Below are positions 9,490-18,885 of a stretch of DNA of 64,000 bases, one piece after another. The first letter of the stretch is position 1. Every line of letters starts with the position of its first letter. Origin of the DNA: Oscillospiraceae bacterium MB08-C2-2 (GTDB lineage: Bacteria; Bacillota; Clostridia; Oscillospirales; Ruminococcaceae); the NCBI GenBank assembly GCA_035621215.1, contig CP141729.1:2316944-2380943 (forward strand), read 5' to 3'. Under the pieces are notes generated by a model. The model was given only the letters and a program-made list of their open reading frames with translations, ran no database searches and was not told where the DNA came from. The translations under genes and the position numbers were made by a program.

Positions 9490-9705
9490 GGCTTCGCCTC
9501 TTTCGTCGGGCTTAGAACAGTTAATTTCTTACCATTGTGCACGATGGCCTTACAATAAGGAGAATCCCTTTTCTTTGTTACCTTTCTTTTTCTAAAAGAA
9601 AGGGTGCCCGTGCGAAAGTGAGAAACGCTCACTTTGTTAAGCCAAGAAAAAGAAATGCTGTGGCATAATAGCCCCATGGCACTTGCACTTATTCTTGATG
9701 GCTTA
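9488..9705 (+). repeat. Composite intergenic repeat, forward copy (B-D-E, C missing)
   Basis: Starts at the glnN stop codon: block B (AGGCTTCGCCTCTTTCGTCG at about 9490), part of block D (stem CCTTTCTTTTT/AAAAGAAAGG near 9580-9603, with the GGCAYRA hairpin lost) and block E with ATAATAGCCCCATGGC at about 9666. It shows that blocks can be lost independently. Confidence 0.8.
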
Positions 9706-9741
9706 GAAATCATTTATTTCCCCTCAAAAGGCCGGACATAT

Positions 9742-9790
9742 AAAAACCCGCTTCTTACTCCCTTGTTCGGAGAAGTAGAAGCGGGTTTTT
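9742..9790. terminator. Bidirectional terminator between glnN and ptsI
   Basis: Perfect 14-bp stem AAAAACCCGCTTCT (9742-9755) / AGAAGCGGGTTTTT (9777-9790) with T-rich tracts on both strands, placed between two converging genes. Confidence 0.9.
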
Positions 9791-9869
9791 ATTTTATATG
9801 CCAGCAACGCCATCGGGCGCAATCTTAAAATTTTTGTTTATCTAAGTCTGACAAGAGGGGATTTGTACC

Positions 9870-11585
9870 TTAGGCGCCAAACACCTTATGGCGAATGGCG
9901 GAAGCCATCTGGCGCACAGCATCGGGATCATCCATTTCCAAAGCCTTGTCAGCCAGCTCTTCCATTTCCTTGCGGCTTACGTTGCAAACCAAATAGCGCA
10001 CTCTTTCCACAAGGCCGGAGGCGGCGCTCAGCTTGCTGACACCAAAACCAATCAGCAGGGGAACAAAATCCAGATCGCCTGCCAGCTCGCCGCAGACACC
10101 AACCTCGGTTCCCACCTTGGCCCCGGAACGGATGGTGTGGGCAATCAGCCGCAGCACAGCCGGGTTATAGGGGTTATAAAGATTCTGGATGTTGGGGTTG
10201 ATGCGGTCGGTGCAGGTAACATACTGGGTCAGGTCGTTGGTGCCGATGCTGATAAAATCACAGTGGGGGGCAAATCGGTCGGCCATAACGGCGGAGGCAG
10301 GTGTTTCCACCATAATGCCCACAGGCACTTGCGAATCAAAGTCAATGTTCTTTTCAGCCAGCAAAGCCTTGGCTTTTTCCACAAGTTTCTTGCCTTCTGT
10401 TAATTCCCGCAGCTCAGTGATCATGGGGAACATGATGCGAACCTTGCCATGGGCGCTGGAGGCCAGTATGGCCATCAGCTGATCCAGGAACACTTCCTGC
10501 CGGTCAAGGCAGACACGGATAGCCCGATAGCCAAGGAATGGGTTTTCTTCTTTTTCCAGACCGAAATAAACCAGTGCCTTATCGCCGCCGATATCCAAGG
10601 TGCGGATGATAACCGGACGGCCCTTGGCTGCCTTAACCACAGCGGAGTAGGCCTCCCGCTGCTCCTCAAAGGTAGGGTAACGGGTAAAGGCGCTGTATAC
10701 AAACTCGGTGCGGAAAAGGCCAATACCGTCGTATTCAATGGGCTCCAGAGGAACCATATCCTCGGCGTTGCCCACATTGGCGCAAATCTGAATCTGGAAA
10801 CCATCGGTGGTAATACCTTTGGTCAGGTTGGCGGAACGGATTTTCTCCCGGACAGCCTGCTCACCCTTGATAACCGTCTGATAGCGCTTGATGGTTTCTT
10901 CATCGGGATTGATATAGATATCGCCGGTGCTGCCGTCCAGAATGGCCTGCTGGCCCTCCTCAAAGACATTGTAAATATCCTGCACGCCGATGATGGCGGG
11001 CTTGCCCAAGGTTTTGGCCAGAATAACAGTATGGGAGGTCACGCCGCCCAGCTGGGTGACCATACCGGCCAGATGGTTTTTATCCAGCTTGAGGGTATCC
11101 ACGGGGGAAAGATCCTCTGCCACCAGCACACAGGGCTCATGGGGCAAAACCAGCTCGGTGACACCATGGATACGGTCGATCAGCATTTGGCCTACATGGC
11201 GGATATCATCAGCCCGCTGGCGCATATAATCGTTTTTCATACCGGCAAACATCTGTGCCAGCTTATCGGTCTGGCCCTGAATGGCGGCCGGGGCACTTTC
11301 GCCCTTTTCAATCTCTTTAAAAATGGGGGTGATGAGGGTTTTATCCTCCAGCATCATCAAATAAGCCTTGATGATTTTGGCATCCTCCTCGCCCAAACGC
11401 TCCAGCATTTCGCTGTGCAGGGCACGTGTTTGCTCCAGACACTGAGCCAGAGCCAGCTCCAGCTTGCTTTTTTCCTCTGCGGGGTCAACGGGGCCTGTTT
11501 GAGCCTCCACCTTTGCCTTTTTCAGCACAATGATTTTTCCCTGGGCTACACCAGGGGCGCCGGGCCTTCCTGTGAGATGTGTCAT
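9870..11585 (-). CDS. ptsI: Phosphoenolpyruvate-protein phosphotransferase (PTS enzyme I)
   Basis: Enzyme I takes the phosphoryl group from phosphoenolpyruvate and passes it to HPr. Length is 571 residues, usual for the family. The phosphorylated histidine is in GGVTSHTVILAK (about H185). The C-terminal PEP-binding TIM barrel carries RTLDIGGDK, GYRAIRVCLDR and SIGTNDLTQY. I set the start at the ATG before THLTGRPGAPGVAQGK, preceded by GGAG; the frame runs upstream without family similarity. It lies downstream of the PTS operon but after a terminator, so it may have a separate promoter or be expressed by readthrough. Confidence 0.97.
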   Translation of the reverse strand: MTHLTGRPGAPGVAQGKIIVLKKAKVEAQTGPVDPAEEKSKLELALAQCLEQTRALHSEMLERLGEEDAKIIKAYLMMLEDKTLITPIFKEIEKGESAPAAIQGQTDKLAQMFAGMKNDYMRQRADDIRHVGQMLIDRIHGVTELVLPHEPCVLVAEDLSPVDTLKLDKNHLAGMVTQLGGVTSHTVILAKTLGKPAIIGVQDIYNVFEEGQQAILDGSTGDIYINPDEETIKRYQTVIKGEQAVREKIRSANLTKGITTDGFQIQICANVGNAEDMVPLEPIEYDGIGLFRTEFVYSAFTRYPTFEEQREAYSAVVKAAKGRPVIIRTLDIGGDKALVYFGLEKEENPFLGYRAIRVCLDRQEVFLDQLMAILASSAHGKVRIMFPMITELRELTEGKKLVEKAKALLAEKNIDFDSQVPVGIMVETPASAVMADRFAPHCDFISIGTNDLTQYVTCTDRINPNIQNLYNPYNPAVLRLIAHTIRSGAKVGTEVGVCGELAGDLDFVPLLIGFGVSKLSAASGLVERVRYLVCNVSRKEMEELADKALEMDDPDAVRQMASAIRHKVFGA

Positions 11586-11706
11586 GTTTTTTTCCACTCC
11601 ATTTCTTCGGCAAAAACACCGGGTAATTAATTTTAAAAATACAACAATATGTTTAGAATTCAAGATCAAAATCTATTCAAAACAGGCGGTTTCACCTGGA
11701 ATTTTC

Positions 11707-11762
11707 ACAAAAAAACCCGCCAGAACGGCAAAAGGCGAAAAGCCAATTTACCGTTCTGCGGG
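11707..11762 (-). terminator. Terminator between the aldolase and ptsI
   Basis: On the minus strand CCCGCAGAACGG pairs with CCGTTCTGGCGGG (one bulge) and is followed by seven T. It separates the aldolase from ptsI. Confidence 0.85.
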
Positions 11763-11813
11763 TGAAACGAACACCAAAAGGGGGCTTTATCTCAGCAAAA
11801 ACAAGCAGGCGAA

Positions 11814-12734
11814 TTATTCACCGGTCTTATCGTAAATAATTTCCTTATCCTTTTCACGGCAGGATTCCCATGTAAAGTTGCTGCCTTTGCCGCTGGTTTT
11901 AAGAACCCGCATAAAGTGCTGAGCGGATTCCTTAATGGCGTTTTCATATCCCTGAAGAAGGGGCATAAGATCGGTTTTGGGATTAGCGGCCAGAGTTTTG
12001 ACCATATAGTCACGGCCAGCGGTCCAGATATCGGTGCAGATGTTCACCTTGTTGATACCGGCTTCAACAGCCTTGGTCATGTTCTCATCACCGGAACCGG
12101 AACCACCATGAAGAACCAAAGGCATATGGCCGGTAGCTTCCTTGATTTCACGAATCAGGTCAAAATGCAGGGTGGGAACAAAGCCATCGGGATATTTGCC
12201 GTGTGCGGAACCAACAGCAACAGCCAGCGCGTCAACGCCGGTCTTCTCTTTAAAGTAAACAGCATCGGCAGGCTTGGTGAAGAGGTCGGCAGTCTGGCCG
12301 TCACCGTCAGCAGCCTGTCCAACATGGCCGATTTCGCCTTCAACAGAAACACCCTGAGGATGGCACAGGTCAACTACTCTCTTGGTGCGGGCAATGTTTT
12401 CTTCCAGATCATAAACAGAAGCATCGATCATGATGGAGGAAAAGCCCCAGCGGAAGGTATGGGTGATGCGCTCCCAAGTTTTGCCGTGGTCCAGGTTCAG
12501 AGCAATGGGCACAGGTGCATTCTCGGCCAGGCTCTTGATCATGGGAGCCATAATATTGGCATGGCCGTGGCCGGACATCTGGCCCTCGCCGATGTTAAGG
12601 ATCAAAGGCGCATTCTCAGCAATAGCGGCATTGATAACGCCACGGGCCAGCTCCATGCTGACGACATTAATTGCGGGAACACCGTAATAATTTTTACTAG
12701 CATCGTCCAGGAAAACTTTCATTGGTACATACAT
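11814..12734 (-). CDS. Class II (zinc) ketose-bisphosphate aldolase of the PTS operon
   Basis: A 306-residue class II aldolase of the FbaA/GatY/IolJ group. Metal-binding and catalytic segments are visible: ALNLDHGKTWE, IMIDASVYDLEEN, SVEGEIGHVG, AVGSAHGKY, LHGGSGS and the phosphate-binding INKVNICTD. It differs clearly from the second aldolase at 20951-21793, which is closer to housekeeping FBA. Its place behind the IIABC genes suggests it cleaves the phosphorylated ketose produced by this PTS after a second phosphorylation; no 1-phosphofructokinase is nearby. Tagatose-, fructose- or another ketose-bisphosphate are all possible. Start ATG preceded by GAAGGAGTC. Confidence 0.88.
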   Translation of the reverse strand: MYVPMKVFLDDASKNYYGVPAINVVSMELARGVINAAIAENAPLILNIGEGQMSGHGHANIMAPMIKSLAENAPVPIALNLDHGKTWERITHTFRWGFSSIMIDASVYDLEENIARTKRVVDLCHPQGVSVEGEIGHVGQAADGDGQTADLFTKPADAVYFKEKTGVDALAVAVGSAHGKYPDGFVPTLHFDLIREIKEATGHMPLVLHGGSGSGDENMTKAVEAGINKVNICTDIWTAGRDYMVKTLAANPKTDLMPLLQGYENAIKESAQHFMRVLKTSGKGSNFTWESCREKDKEIIYDKTGE

Positions 12735-12850
12735 ATTGCTTGACTCCTTCTCCAGGCTACAGCCTGCTTTTGAATTTACCCAATAAGGAACCCCCAAAGG
12801 GCCTTTGAGGCCCTTCGGGGAGGAGGGTCGAACTTGTGTTTTCTTTTTTC

Positions 12851-13939
12851 TTAGAAATCGAGATCCAAGGAATCCAGTTCAGACAGATCCTCTTTGCTGT
12901 TATCGATTTCTTTGGCGCCCATGCGCAGAATGAAGTAAAGAACAGCGGTTACAGCAGAACCGATGACAAGAGCCAGCAGGAAACCGCCGGGGTTATCCAT
13001 AACGGGAACAACAAAGATACCGCCATGGGGAACGGGAGAGGCAACGCCCCAAATCTGGGTCAGACCACCAGCAACAGCTGCGCCGGCACAGGTGGAGATG
13101 ATGACACGGATCGGGTCGGCAGCGGCAAAGGGAAGCACACCCTCGGTGATGAAGCAAAGGCCCAGAGGAACAGCAGCCTTGGCGGTTTCGATCTGTGCTT
13201 TATCCCATTTCTTTTTGCCTTGGATCAGAACGGTAGCGGCGATACCCAGAGCGGGAGTCATACCGCCAACGATCTTAGCAGCGGTGGGGGCAGTGATGCC
13301 CTCAGCCAGAAGGCCGTTGCAGAAGGCAGAAGCTGTCTTGTTGACAGGGCCGCCCAAGTCAAAGCCCATCATGCCGCCGATGATTGCGCCCAAACCGAAC
13401 TTGGCGCCGCCGGCCTGCATGTTTTTCAGGCTGTTGGTAATGGCTTCAGTTGCCATGGCAACCGGCTTGCTGAGCCCCAAATAGAAGGCAAAGCCGATGA
13501 CAAAGCAAGTCAGGAAGGGAATGATCATAACAGGCATCAGACCCTGAATGGATTTGCCAACCTTCCAGGTCTTCATCCAAAGGATAAAGTAACCAACAAG
13601 GAAACCGGCCAGAATGCCGCCCAGGAAGCCGGCCTTCAGGTTGTTGGCGATCAGGCCAAGAGTCAGGCCAGGAGCCAAACCGGGGCGATCGGCGATGGAA
13701 TAGGCAATAAAGGCGGTCATTACAGGCACAACAAAAGTCATAGCCGCAGAACCAATGGAGTTGACCATCCAAGGAATGGTGCCCTCCATTTTGCTGATGT
13801 CGGGAATTTCAGCGGCAGAAAGACCCATCAAAAGTCCAAACACACGAGCCAGAGCCATACAAAGACCACCGGCGACGACTACAGGGATCATGTAAGAGAT
13901 ACCTGTCATCAGGTGCTTTTTAACAGTATTCAATTTCAC
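12851..13939 (-). CDS. PTS permease, fructose-family IIC component
   Basis: Membrane IIC subunit of the fructose/mannitol superfamily, 362 residues with repeated hydrophobic segments. It begins with KHLMTGISYMIPVVVAGG, the standard opening of fructose IIC domains, and contains GMMGFDLGGPVNKTA, typical of the sugar-binding half. The start is GTG with GGAGG 8 bases upstream; an ATG is not available nearby. The IIA, IIB and IIC domains, fused in many FruA proteins, are separate genes here. The family points to a ketose or related sugar, but specificity cannot be read from the sequence. Confidence 0.92.
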   Translation of the reverse strand: MKLNTVKKHLMTGISYMIPVVVAGGLCMALARVFGLLMGLSAAEIPDISKMEGTIPWMVNSIGSAAMTFVVPVMTAFIAYSIADRPGLAPGLTLGLIANNLKAGFLGGILAGFLVGYFILWMKTWKVGKSIQGLMPVMIIPFLTCFVIGFAFYLGLSKPVAMATEAITNSLKNMQAGGAKFGLGAIIGGMMGFDLGGPVNKTASAFCNGLLAEGITAPTAAKIVGGMTPALGIAATVLIQGKKKWDKAQIETAKAAVPLGLCFITEGVLPFAAADPIRVIISTCAGAAVAGGLTQIWGVASPVPHGGIFVVPVMDNPGGFLLALVIGSAVTAVLYFILRMGAKEIDNSKEDLSELDSLDLDF

Positions 13940-14016
13940 CTCAAAAAACCTCCAACCTATAATTTTTCTAAACGTGGTTTTTCCAAAAAAGGTTCCTGAA
14001 AAGGCTGATTTTGTGC

Positions 14017-14334
14017 TTACTCATTGACCTTGGCTTCGATTTTCTGAATCAAAGCCTTGGGGGATTTCATAACCACAGAAACGGGGATTTCAACCAGCCG
14101 TTTGCCTTTGAAACGATCCTTGCCGCTTATCGCAATATCCGCAGCGATAATAACTACATCGGCCTGGGCAATTTCATCAGCAGTCAGCTCATCCTCAGTT
14201 CCGATGGTTCCCTGAGTCTCTATCTTAACCCAGTGCCCCAGCTCCTCGGCAGCGTTGACCAGCTTCTCCTTGGCAATGTATGTGTGGGCTATACCCGCAA
14301 TACAAGCCGTGATTCCTACAATGCGCAAGTTCAT
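14017..14334 (-). CDS. PTS fructose-family IIB component
   Basis: 105-residue soluble IIB protein. The phosphorylated cysteine is C11 in GITACIAGIAHTYIAKE, matching the TACPTGIAHT motif of fructose IIB apart from the two residues after cysteine (IA for PT). It accepts phosphate from IIA and hands it to the sugar carried by IIC. It sits between the IIA and IIC genes. Confidence 0.93.
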   Translation of the reverse strand: MNLRIVGITACIAGIAHTYIAKEKLVNAAEELGHWVKIETQGTIGTEDELTADEIAQADVVIIAADIAISGKDRFKGKRLVEIPVSVVMKSPKALIQKIEAKVNE

Positions 14335-14346
14335 CCACTCCTCTTT

Positions 14347-14799
14347 CTAGATATTCTGGAACAGTTCTAAAAGCTCGTCTTTATCCTTAGCGGACATAAG
14401 GGAGCTGCAAAACCCATCACGAGCCAGCATTCTGGCAACCTGTGACATCAGCTTGACAAAATAGTTGTTCTTGTCGTTGCCGTCCACAGCGAACAAAATA
14501 ATAACCTGAACCGGCTTCCCGTCGATGGTTTCCCACTCGATGGGGTTTTTTAGCTTGGCAACAGCGATGCAGGTCTTTGCCACAACTTCCGATTTGCCGT
14601 GAGGGATGGCAACGCCGTTACCAATACCAGTTTTGCCTTCGCTTTCCCGCAGGTATACATCATCAATAAAAGCCTGTTTATCGGTGACGCTTCCATCCTC
14701 AAAAAGCAGCTGGGCCAGCGCATCCAGAACCTCGGCCTTGTTGGCAGCATCCAAATCGGTGACAACAGCATTTTGATTGATTACTTCACTGACCGACAT
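14347..14799 (-). CDS. PTS fructose/mannitol-family IIA component
   Basis: 150-residue IIA protein. The phosphorylated histidine is H67 in GNGVAIPHGKS, the PTS EIIA type 2 motif. It receives phosphate from HPr. It is separated by 12 bases from the IIB gene. Confidence 0.94.
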   Translation of the reverse strand: MSVSEVINQNAVVTDLDAANKAEVLDALAQLLFEDGSVTDKQAFIDDVYLRESEGKTGIGNGVAIPHGKSEVVAKTCIAVAKLKNPIEWETIDGKPVQVIILFAVDGNDKNNYFVKLMSQVARMLARDGFCSSLMSAKDKDELLELFQNI

Positions 14800-14883
14800 A
14801 TTCTATCTCCTCTTCATATAAACTGTGCATCCAAAAGCCGTGAGAACTTTTGGAGCGCCAGATGGGGGTATACTCCATCCGGA

Positions 14884-15144
14884 TCAGGCGTTTTGCAGAA
14901 CCTTCAGCAGAGCTTCTATAGCGGCCTCTTCATCCGCACCATCGGTGGTGATGATAATGGTTTCGCCTTTTACAGCGCCCATGCACAGGATGGAAATAAT
15001 GCTCTTGGCCTCGAAGATATCGTCTTCGCCTTCCTTTTGCAGCTTGATATCACAGTCAAAGGTCATGGCTGTTTCGCAAAAATCGGTAGCCGGCCTTGCG
15101 TGAAGGCCCTCTTCGTTGTGTATAGTATAGCTGGCAGTTTTCAT
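14884..15144 (-). CDS. ptsH: Phosphocarrier protein HPr
   Basis: 86 residues. The phosphorylated histidine is H15 in EEGLHARPAT. The regulatory serine region reads EAKSIISIL, so a serine is present where HPr kinase acts in Firmicutes (S48 here). Start ATG overlaps the regulator stop (ATGA). Having ptsH inside a sugar-specific operon and apart from ptsI is unusual; it could be the general HPr or a dedicated one. Confidence 0.94.
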   Translation of the reverse strand: MKTASYTIHNEEGLHARPATDFCETAMTFDCDIKLQKEGEDDIFEAKSIISILCMGAVKGETIIITTDGADEEAAIEALLKVLQNA

Positions 15145-17159
15145 GGGTAGGTGTCTCCTCTTTTCACAATGGCATTGATATACCGGGCAAAGACCACCGG
15201 ATCGGTCATCTTCCGGAGCTTATTCATCCCCTCACGATCCTCCAAAAGAGCAGCGAAAGCGGAATAGAATCTTAGAATATCCTTTTTCTCGGGGCTTGCG
15301 TCGGTCAGATTGAAAGCCAGCAGAAACACGGTATCCACAAGGCTTTCCTTAGACCACAAAATCGGCTCCCGCAGCACCGCCACCGCCACCATAGGCCGCA
15401 GCACATGCCGGGCGGCTCCGTGAGGGATGGCCACACCGGGCCCCACCTCGGTCGAAACAGCTTTTTCACGAGCCAGCACCGATTCCAGAAATTCCGGGGT
15501 GACATGCCCGGCCTTTTCAAGTGCCCGGCACATATCCTCCAACAGCTCCCATTTGGTGGCCGGCGGCCTTTGCAGAAAAATCAGTGCCGGTTCAAAGAGC
15601 TCCAGAACCTTTTCCTCCCGGGTTCCAATGGAATCCCGCTTGCCCCTGCGCAGGGCGTGCATTTTATTTTCCACTGCCTTCACATCGGAGGCAAGCAGAA
15701 AATTATCCACAACCACCACATCCTTGCCCCCAAAGGTTTTTTCCATGGGCAGGGTGGAGATGATAAAATCACAGTTGCTTCGCCGGGCCTTTGCCTCTTC
15801 GCTGGAGGAGATAACCCCTTCCACCGTGATGCCTGCCACAGCCTTTTCCAGCCGAATTTTCAGCAGACGATAAACGCTCATGCCGTAGTTGCACAAAATC
15901 AGCACCCGGCTGCGGAAGGTGATACGCTCCACTGCACCGCCAATGTGCAGAGCCAAAAAGCCCAGCTCGTTTTCATTGACATCCAGCCCCATGCGGCTTT
16001 CAAAAACCACACTGGCCGACCAGGCCGCGGTATAAATCTTGGGGTATTTTTCCTTGATCTGGCTCAACAGGGGGTTTGCAATATGCACACCCTGTGCCAG
16101 CCGGGCCACCGCCGAGCGGAGATACAAAAACAGGTGATTGGAAAGCACCACATCCACCGAAAGCTCCAACCCCAAAATGCGGCTGGTCATATCGATGATT
16201 TGGGCTGTCAGGCTGCAAAGAATCGGATATTGGAGCTGAAACACCTGGCGCAGGGCCGGTGTATTAAAGCCCTGTATCTCTGCCACACCCAGCTGGTTTC
16301 GCAGGTATTCCTGCTCGCCCCCGGGAAGGGAAAGCTCAAAACGAGCCTCCAACTGGCGGATCAGATGCTCGGCCAGCACCCCGTTGTGATGCATATCCAG
16401 ATCGTTGCCGGTGAGGGGAGGGGGAAATACCGCCTTGCCCTTTCGGTTTCGGAGAATACACAGAGAGGTGTGAAAAAGCAACTGCTGCTTGGCCTGGTAG
16501 CTGAAATAAAAACCGTAGCTCTGCTCAAAACCAGTGATGATCTGCACAATGGGGGCAGCATCAAAGCCATCCAGAAACCAGCGCAAACCTGCAACGGTTT
16601 CTTCCAGATTGCCAAAGCTTGTGCCCCGCTGGGTGCCGCCATCCTCAATAAGGCCGCTCTGCTCCAGCGTACTGTACATATCCCACATGGCCATGCGCCA
16701 GCGGTATTCATCGCAGTCGATAGAAAAACCCAGCCCCCGGCGGCGAATAACCGAAATGCCCCGCAGGCTCAGCCAGCTTTCGCCCTCATCCAATGCCTTG
16801 GAAGCCATACTGCGGGAAAGATACATCTGTTCCCCCACCTGTGTGAGGGTAATAGAGGAAGCTTTTAGCAGCAGGCAGGCCGTGAGAAGGCCACGCTGGG
16901 ATTTATAATCCATAGGAAGCTGCCAACGCAGAGGAGCGCCTGCAAGCTGATCCAGCTGCGCCTTGGTGCCGGTAAAGCAAACACCCCGATTGGGGCGGGT
17001 GATGAGCTGTTCCAGCCCGGGATACTCTTGGCGGATAGCCGCCAGATCGCCCCGTATGGTTCTGGAGGAAACCTCCAGCCGATTGGCAATTTGATCAATG
17101 GTGATAAAATCGCCGGCTTCGTATAAAATAGTTAGGATATCCCTCTGCCGATTGTTCAT
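15141..17159 (-). CDS. PRD-containing transcriptional regulator with IIB- and IIA-like domains (MtlR/LicR type)
   Basis: 672 residues. Order of domains: N-terminal helix-turn-helix (IDQIANRLEVSSRTIRGDL), a second winged-helix/Mga-like part, two PTS regulation domains, a GatB-like IIB domain with cysteine C423 in LILCNYGMSVYRL, and a IIA type 2 domain with H580 in AIPHGAA. This arrangement is that of PTS-controlled activators such as MtlR and LicR, whose activity depends on phosphorylation by HPr and the cognate IIB. It heads the PTS operon and overlaps ptsH by 4 bases, so it most likely controls that operon. I chose ATG 17159 (GGGAG at 8 bases) over the GTG at 17168. Confidence 0.93.
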   Translation of the reverse strand: MNNRQRDILTILYEAGDFITIDQIANRLEVSSRTIRGDLAAIRQEYPGLEQLITRPNRGVCFTGTKAQLDQLAGAPLRWQLPMDYKSQRGLLTACLLLKASSITLTQVGEQMYLSRSMASKALDEGESWLSLRGISVIRRRGLGFSIDCDEYRWRMAMWDMYSTLEQSGLIEDGGTQRGTSFGNLEETVAGLRWFLDGFDAAPIVQIITGFEQSYGFYFSYQAKQQLLFHTSLCILRNRKGKAVFPPPLTGNDLDMHHNGVLAEHLIRQLEARFELSLPGGEQEYLRNQLGVAEIQGFNTPALRQVFQLQYPILCSLTAQIIDMTSRILGLELSVDVVLSNHLFLYLRSAVARLAQGVHIANPLLSQIKEKYPKIYTAAWSASVVFESRMGLDVNENELGFLALHIGGAVERITFRSRVLILCNYGMSVYRLLKIRLEKAVAGITVEGVISSSEEAKARRSNCDFIISTLPMEKTFGGKDVVVVDNFLLASDVKAVENKMHALRRGKRDSIGTREEKVLELFEPALIFLQRPPATKWELLEDMCRALEKAGHVTPEFLESVLAREKAVSTEVGPGVAIPHGAARHVLRPMVAVAVLREPILWSKESLVDTVFLLAFNLTDASPEKKDILRFYSAFAALLEDREGMNKLRKMTDPVVFARYINAIVKRGDTYP

Positions 17160-17790
17160 TTGTTTCACTCCCGCTCATTCTTTCTACGGAAGCTGCTATT
17201 TCATGAGAATTTCACAGCTTCAGAGGAAAAACACCAGCAGCGCTTTGTTGCCGCATTGGTATTTTTGATCGCAGAAATCATTCCAACTGAACAACTTGTT
17301 ACTCATTATAACAGAGAGTTTCCCCCCATAAGATATCATAATTCTGTCACATTTGCAATTAATCCAATTTTACTTCTTCCGCATTCAGAATAATTGTCAA
17401 AAATAGGAACCCATTGCGGTAAAAATACCTGTTACCGCTTTTCTAGGCGATATTTTCAGCTATTTTCCTTTAGTATTCCAGAAAAAACAGGTCTTACCAA
17501 TGAAAAATAAAGGCAAAATATCCGCCAATTTCCTTTAAATGCGGAAATTATACTGATTTGCTCAATCAAAGAAGCGGAACTTGTCCTCTTTTTGACCCGG
17601 CATAGCGGCAAAAATAAGGCAAATCCTTATCCTTTCTTCTCAGCTGTATGCTGCTTCTGTTCATTTGCCGGCAATGGAAACCACACTATGTAAAAAGCAG
17701 CAGCAAGGTTTTTGTTCCTGCTGCTGCCGGGAAAATACCTATTGCCATTACAGGCAGATTTTGAAAGGCTGGGGGTATCCTTCATGGCGT
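17160..17790. promoter_or_regulatory. Upstream region of the PTS operon
   Basis: No gene is seen in this AT-rich 630-base gap. On the minus strand a TATAAT lies at about 17306-17311 without a good -35, as expected for an activator-dependent promoter. An inverted repeat GCGGTAA / TTACCGC occurs at 17416-17438 and could be the regulator's operator. The right end holds the ATPase gene terminator. Confidence 0.4.
17692..17727 (-). terminator. Terminator after the ATPase gene
   Basis: On the minus strand GCAGCAGCAGG pairs with CCTTGCTGCTGC (one bulge) and is followed by TTTTT. Confidence 0.85.
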
Positions 17791-18885
17791 TTAAAAGGTT
17801 TGAATCTTTTTGATGGTTTTTTCGGTGAGAGACTCTGCCTTTTTAAAATCCATTGCGGCAATATAATAGCTTTCCAGCTCATCGTGGTGGGTTTTGGCTT
17901 CGGCCAGCAGATTCTGGGCCTGCTCCACCATCTGGGCCGCCACCTTACGGTTAAAGGAAATGCGCTTACGCTTTTGCTTGAAGCTGTGGTTATCGGTAAA
18001 GCGCTGGTAATTGATGATGCGGTAAGGGTCAAAAGCCTCTTCGTAGTTGTGAAAGCGGTTGGAGGTCATAAAGCCAATGCGCAGCTTGGGGATAAAAAGC
18101 TGCTCCAGCTTATCAAAGGGTGCCAGCGGGCAGTAGCAGGAAATCACATCATAGCCTGCTTCCAGCGCTTTAGAGCGCATGGCGGTGAGCATCAGGCGGG
18201 AAACAGCGCCATAATCATCGGTAATCAGATAAACACGATCGCACAGTTTTTTAGCTGTATCGGTAAAGGAAACCACTCCCTTATTGGTGACAGCGGTTAA
18301 AAACCGTACCCGCTCCTTGGGAACAGCGTTTTTTAAGGGTTTGAATTCTTTCAGTGCCAGCCTTGCGCAGTGACTGGCTAGCTTTTGCGTGTTGACACAT
18401 TCCAGAGCCAATCGGTATGTATCGCTCATCAGAGAACCGGCAGCAGCCAAAAAACGGCAGCAGTGCTCGTGGCAGCGGGAGCATCTTTGCGCCAGCGGAA
18501 TAATCTCATCCCGGCAGGCAAAAAGCTTGCTGTCATCCCAGCAGCTGGTCAGATCGATAATGGATTCGAACGCCCCCGGGTATTTTGGATCAATGACATG
18601 GGGGGAGGTTCCATCGGCGATACTGAATCGGCGGTTGTGATCGATAACAGCGTCCAGCGAATCCACATCTGAGGAGCAGTGAATCATTTCCAGCGGCTCG
18701 CCCTCTTGATCCAGATTTGCGGCAATGGTTTTCATCATAGTCGACTTTCCGCTGCCGGGGCCTCCTTTAATAATCAGCGAACGCCAGCCATCCCTTGTAT
18801 CCGCCAACTGATCAAATCTTGAAACAAACCCCTGCGGAGTGTTGGCGCCTAAGAAAAAGTGCAGGGCTTTTTCATTTTGTTGCAT
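17791..18885 (-). CDS. P-loop ATPase of the PRK06851 type
   Basis: 364 residues. A Walker A motif, IKGGPGSGKSTMMK, lies near residue 40; a second part has a weaker nucleotide-binding look (VYLITDDYG). Cysteine-rich segment CSRCHEHCCR around residue 135 could bind a metal. The family is common in Clostridia and Bacilli and has no settled function. Start ATG follows GGAGG at 7 bases. It stands alone with its own terminator. Confidence 0.75.
   Translation of the reverse strand: MQQNEKALHFFLGANTPQGFVSRFDQLADTRDGWRSLIIKGGPGSGKSTMMKTIAANLDQEGEPLEMIHCSSDVDSLDAVIDHNRRFSIADGTSPHVIDPKYPGAFESIIDLTSCWDDSKLFACRDEIIPLAQRCSRCHEHCCRFLAAAGSLMSDTYRLALECVNTQKLASHCARLALKEFKPLKNAVPKERVRFLTAVTNKGVVSFTDTAKKLCDRVYLITDDYGAVSRLMLTAMRSKALEAGYDVISCYCPLAPFDKLEQLFIPKLRIGFMTSNRFHNYEEAFDPYRIINYQRFTDNHSFKQKRKRISFNRKVAAQMVEQAQNLLAEAKTHHDELESYYIAAMDFKKAESLTEKTIKKIQTF

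Noticed and set aside
15713-15721. Perfect DnaA box TTATCCACA
   Set aside because: Single copy inside the PTS regulator coding region; about 0.5 such 9-mers are expected by chance in 64 kb of both strands.
17416-17438. Inverted repeat GCGGTAA/TTACCGC as an antiterminator (RAT) site
   Set aside because: No overlapping minus-strand terminator is present and the regulator has the activator-type domain layout; kept only as a possible operator.
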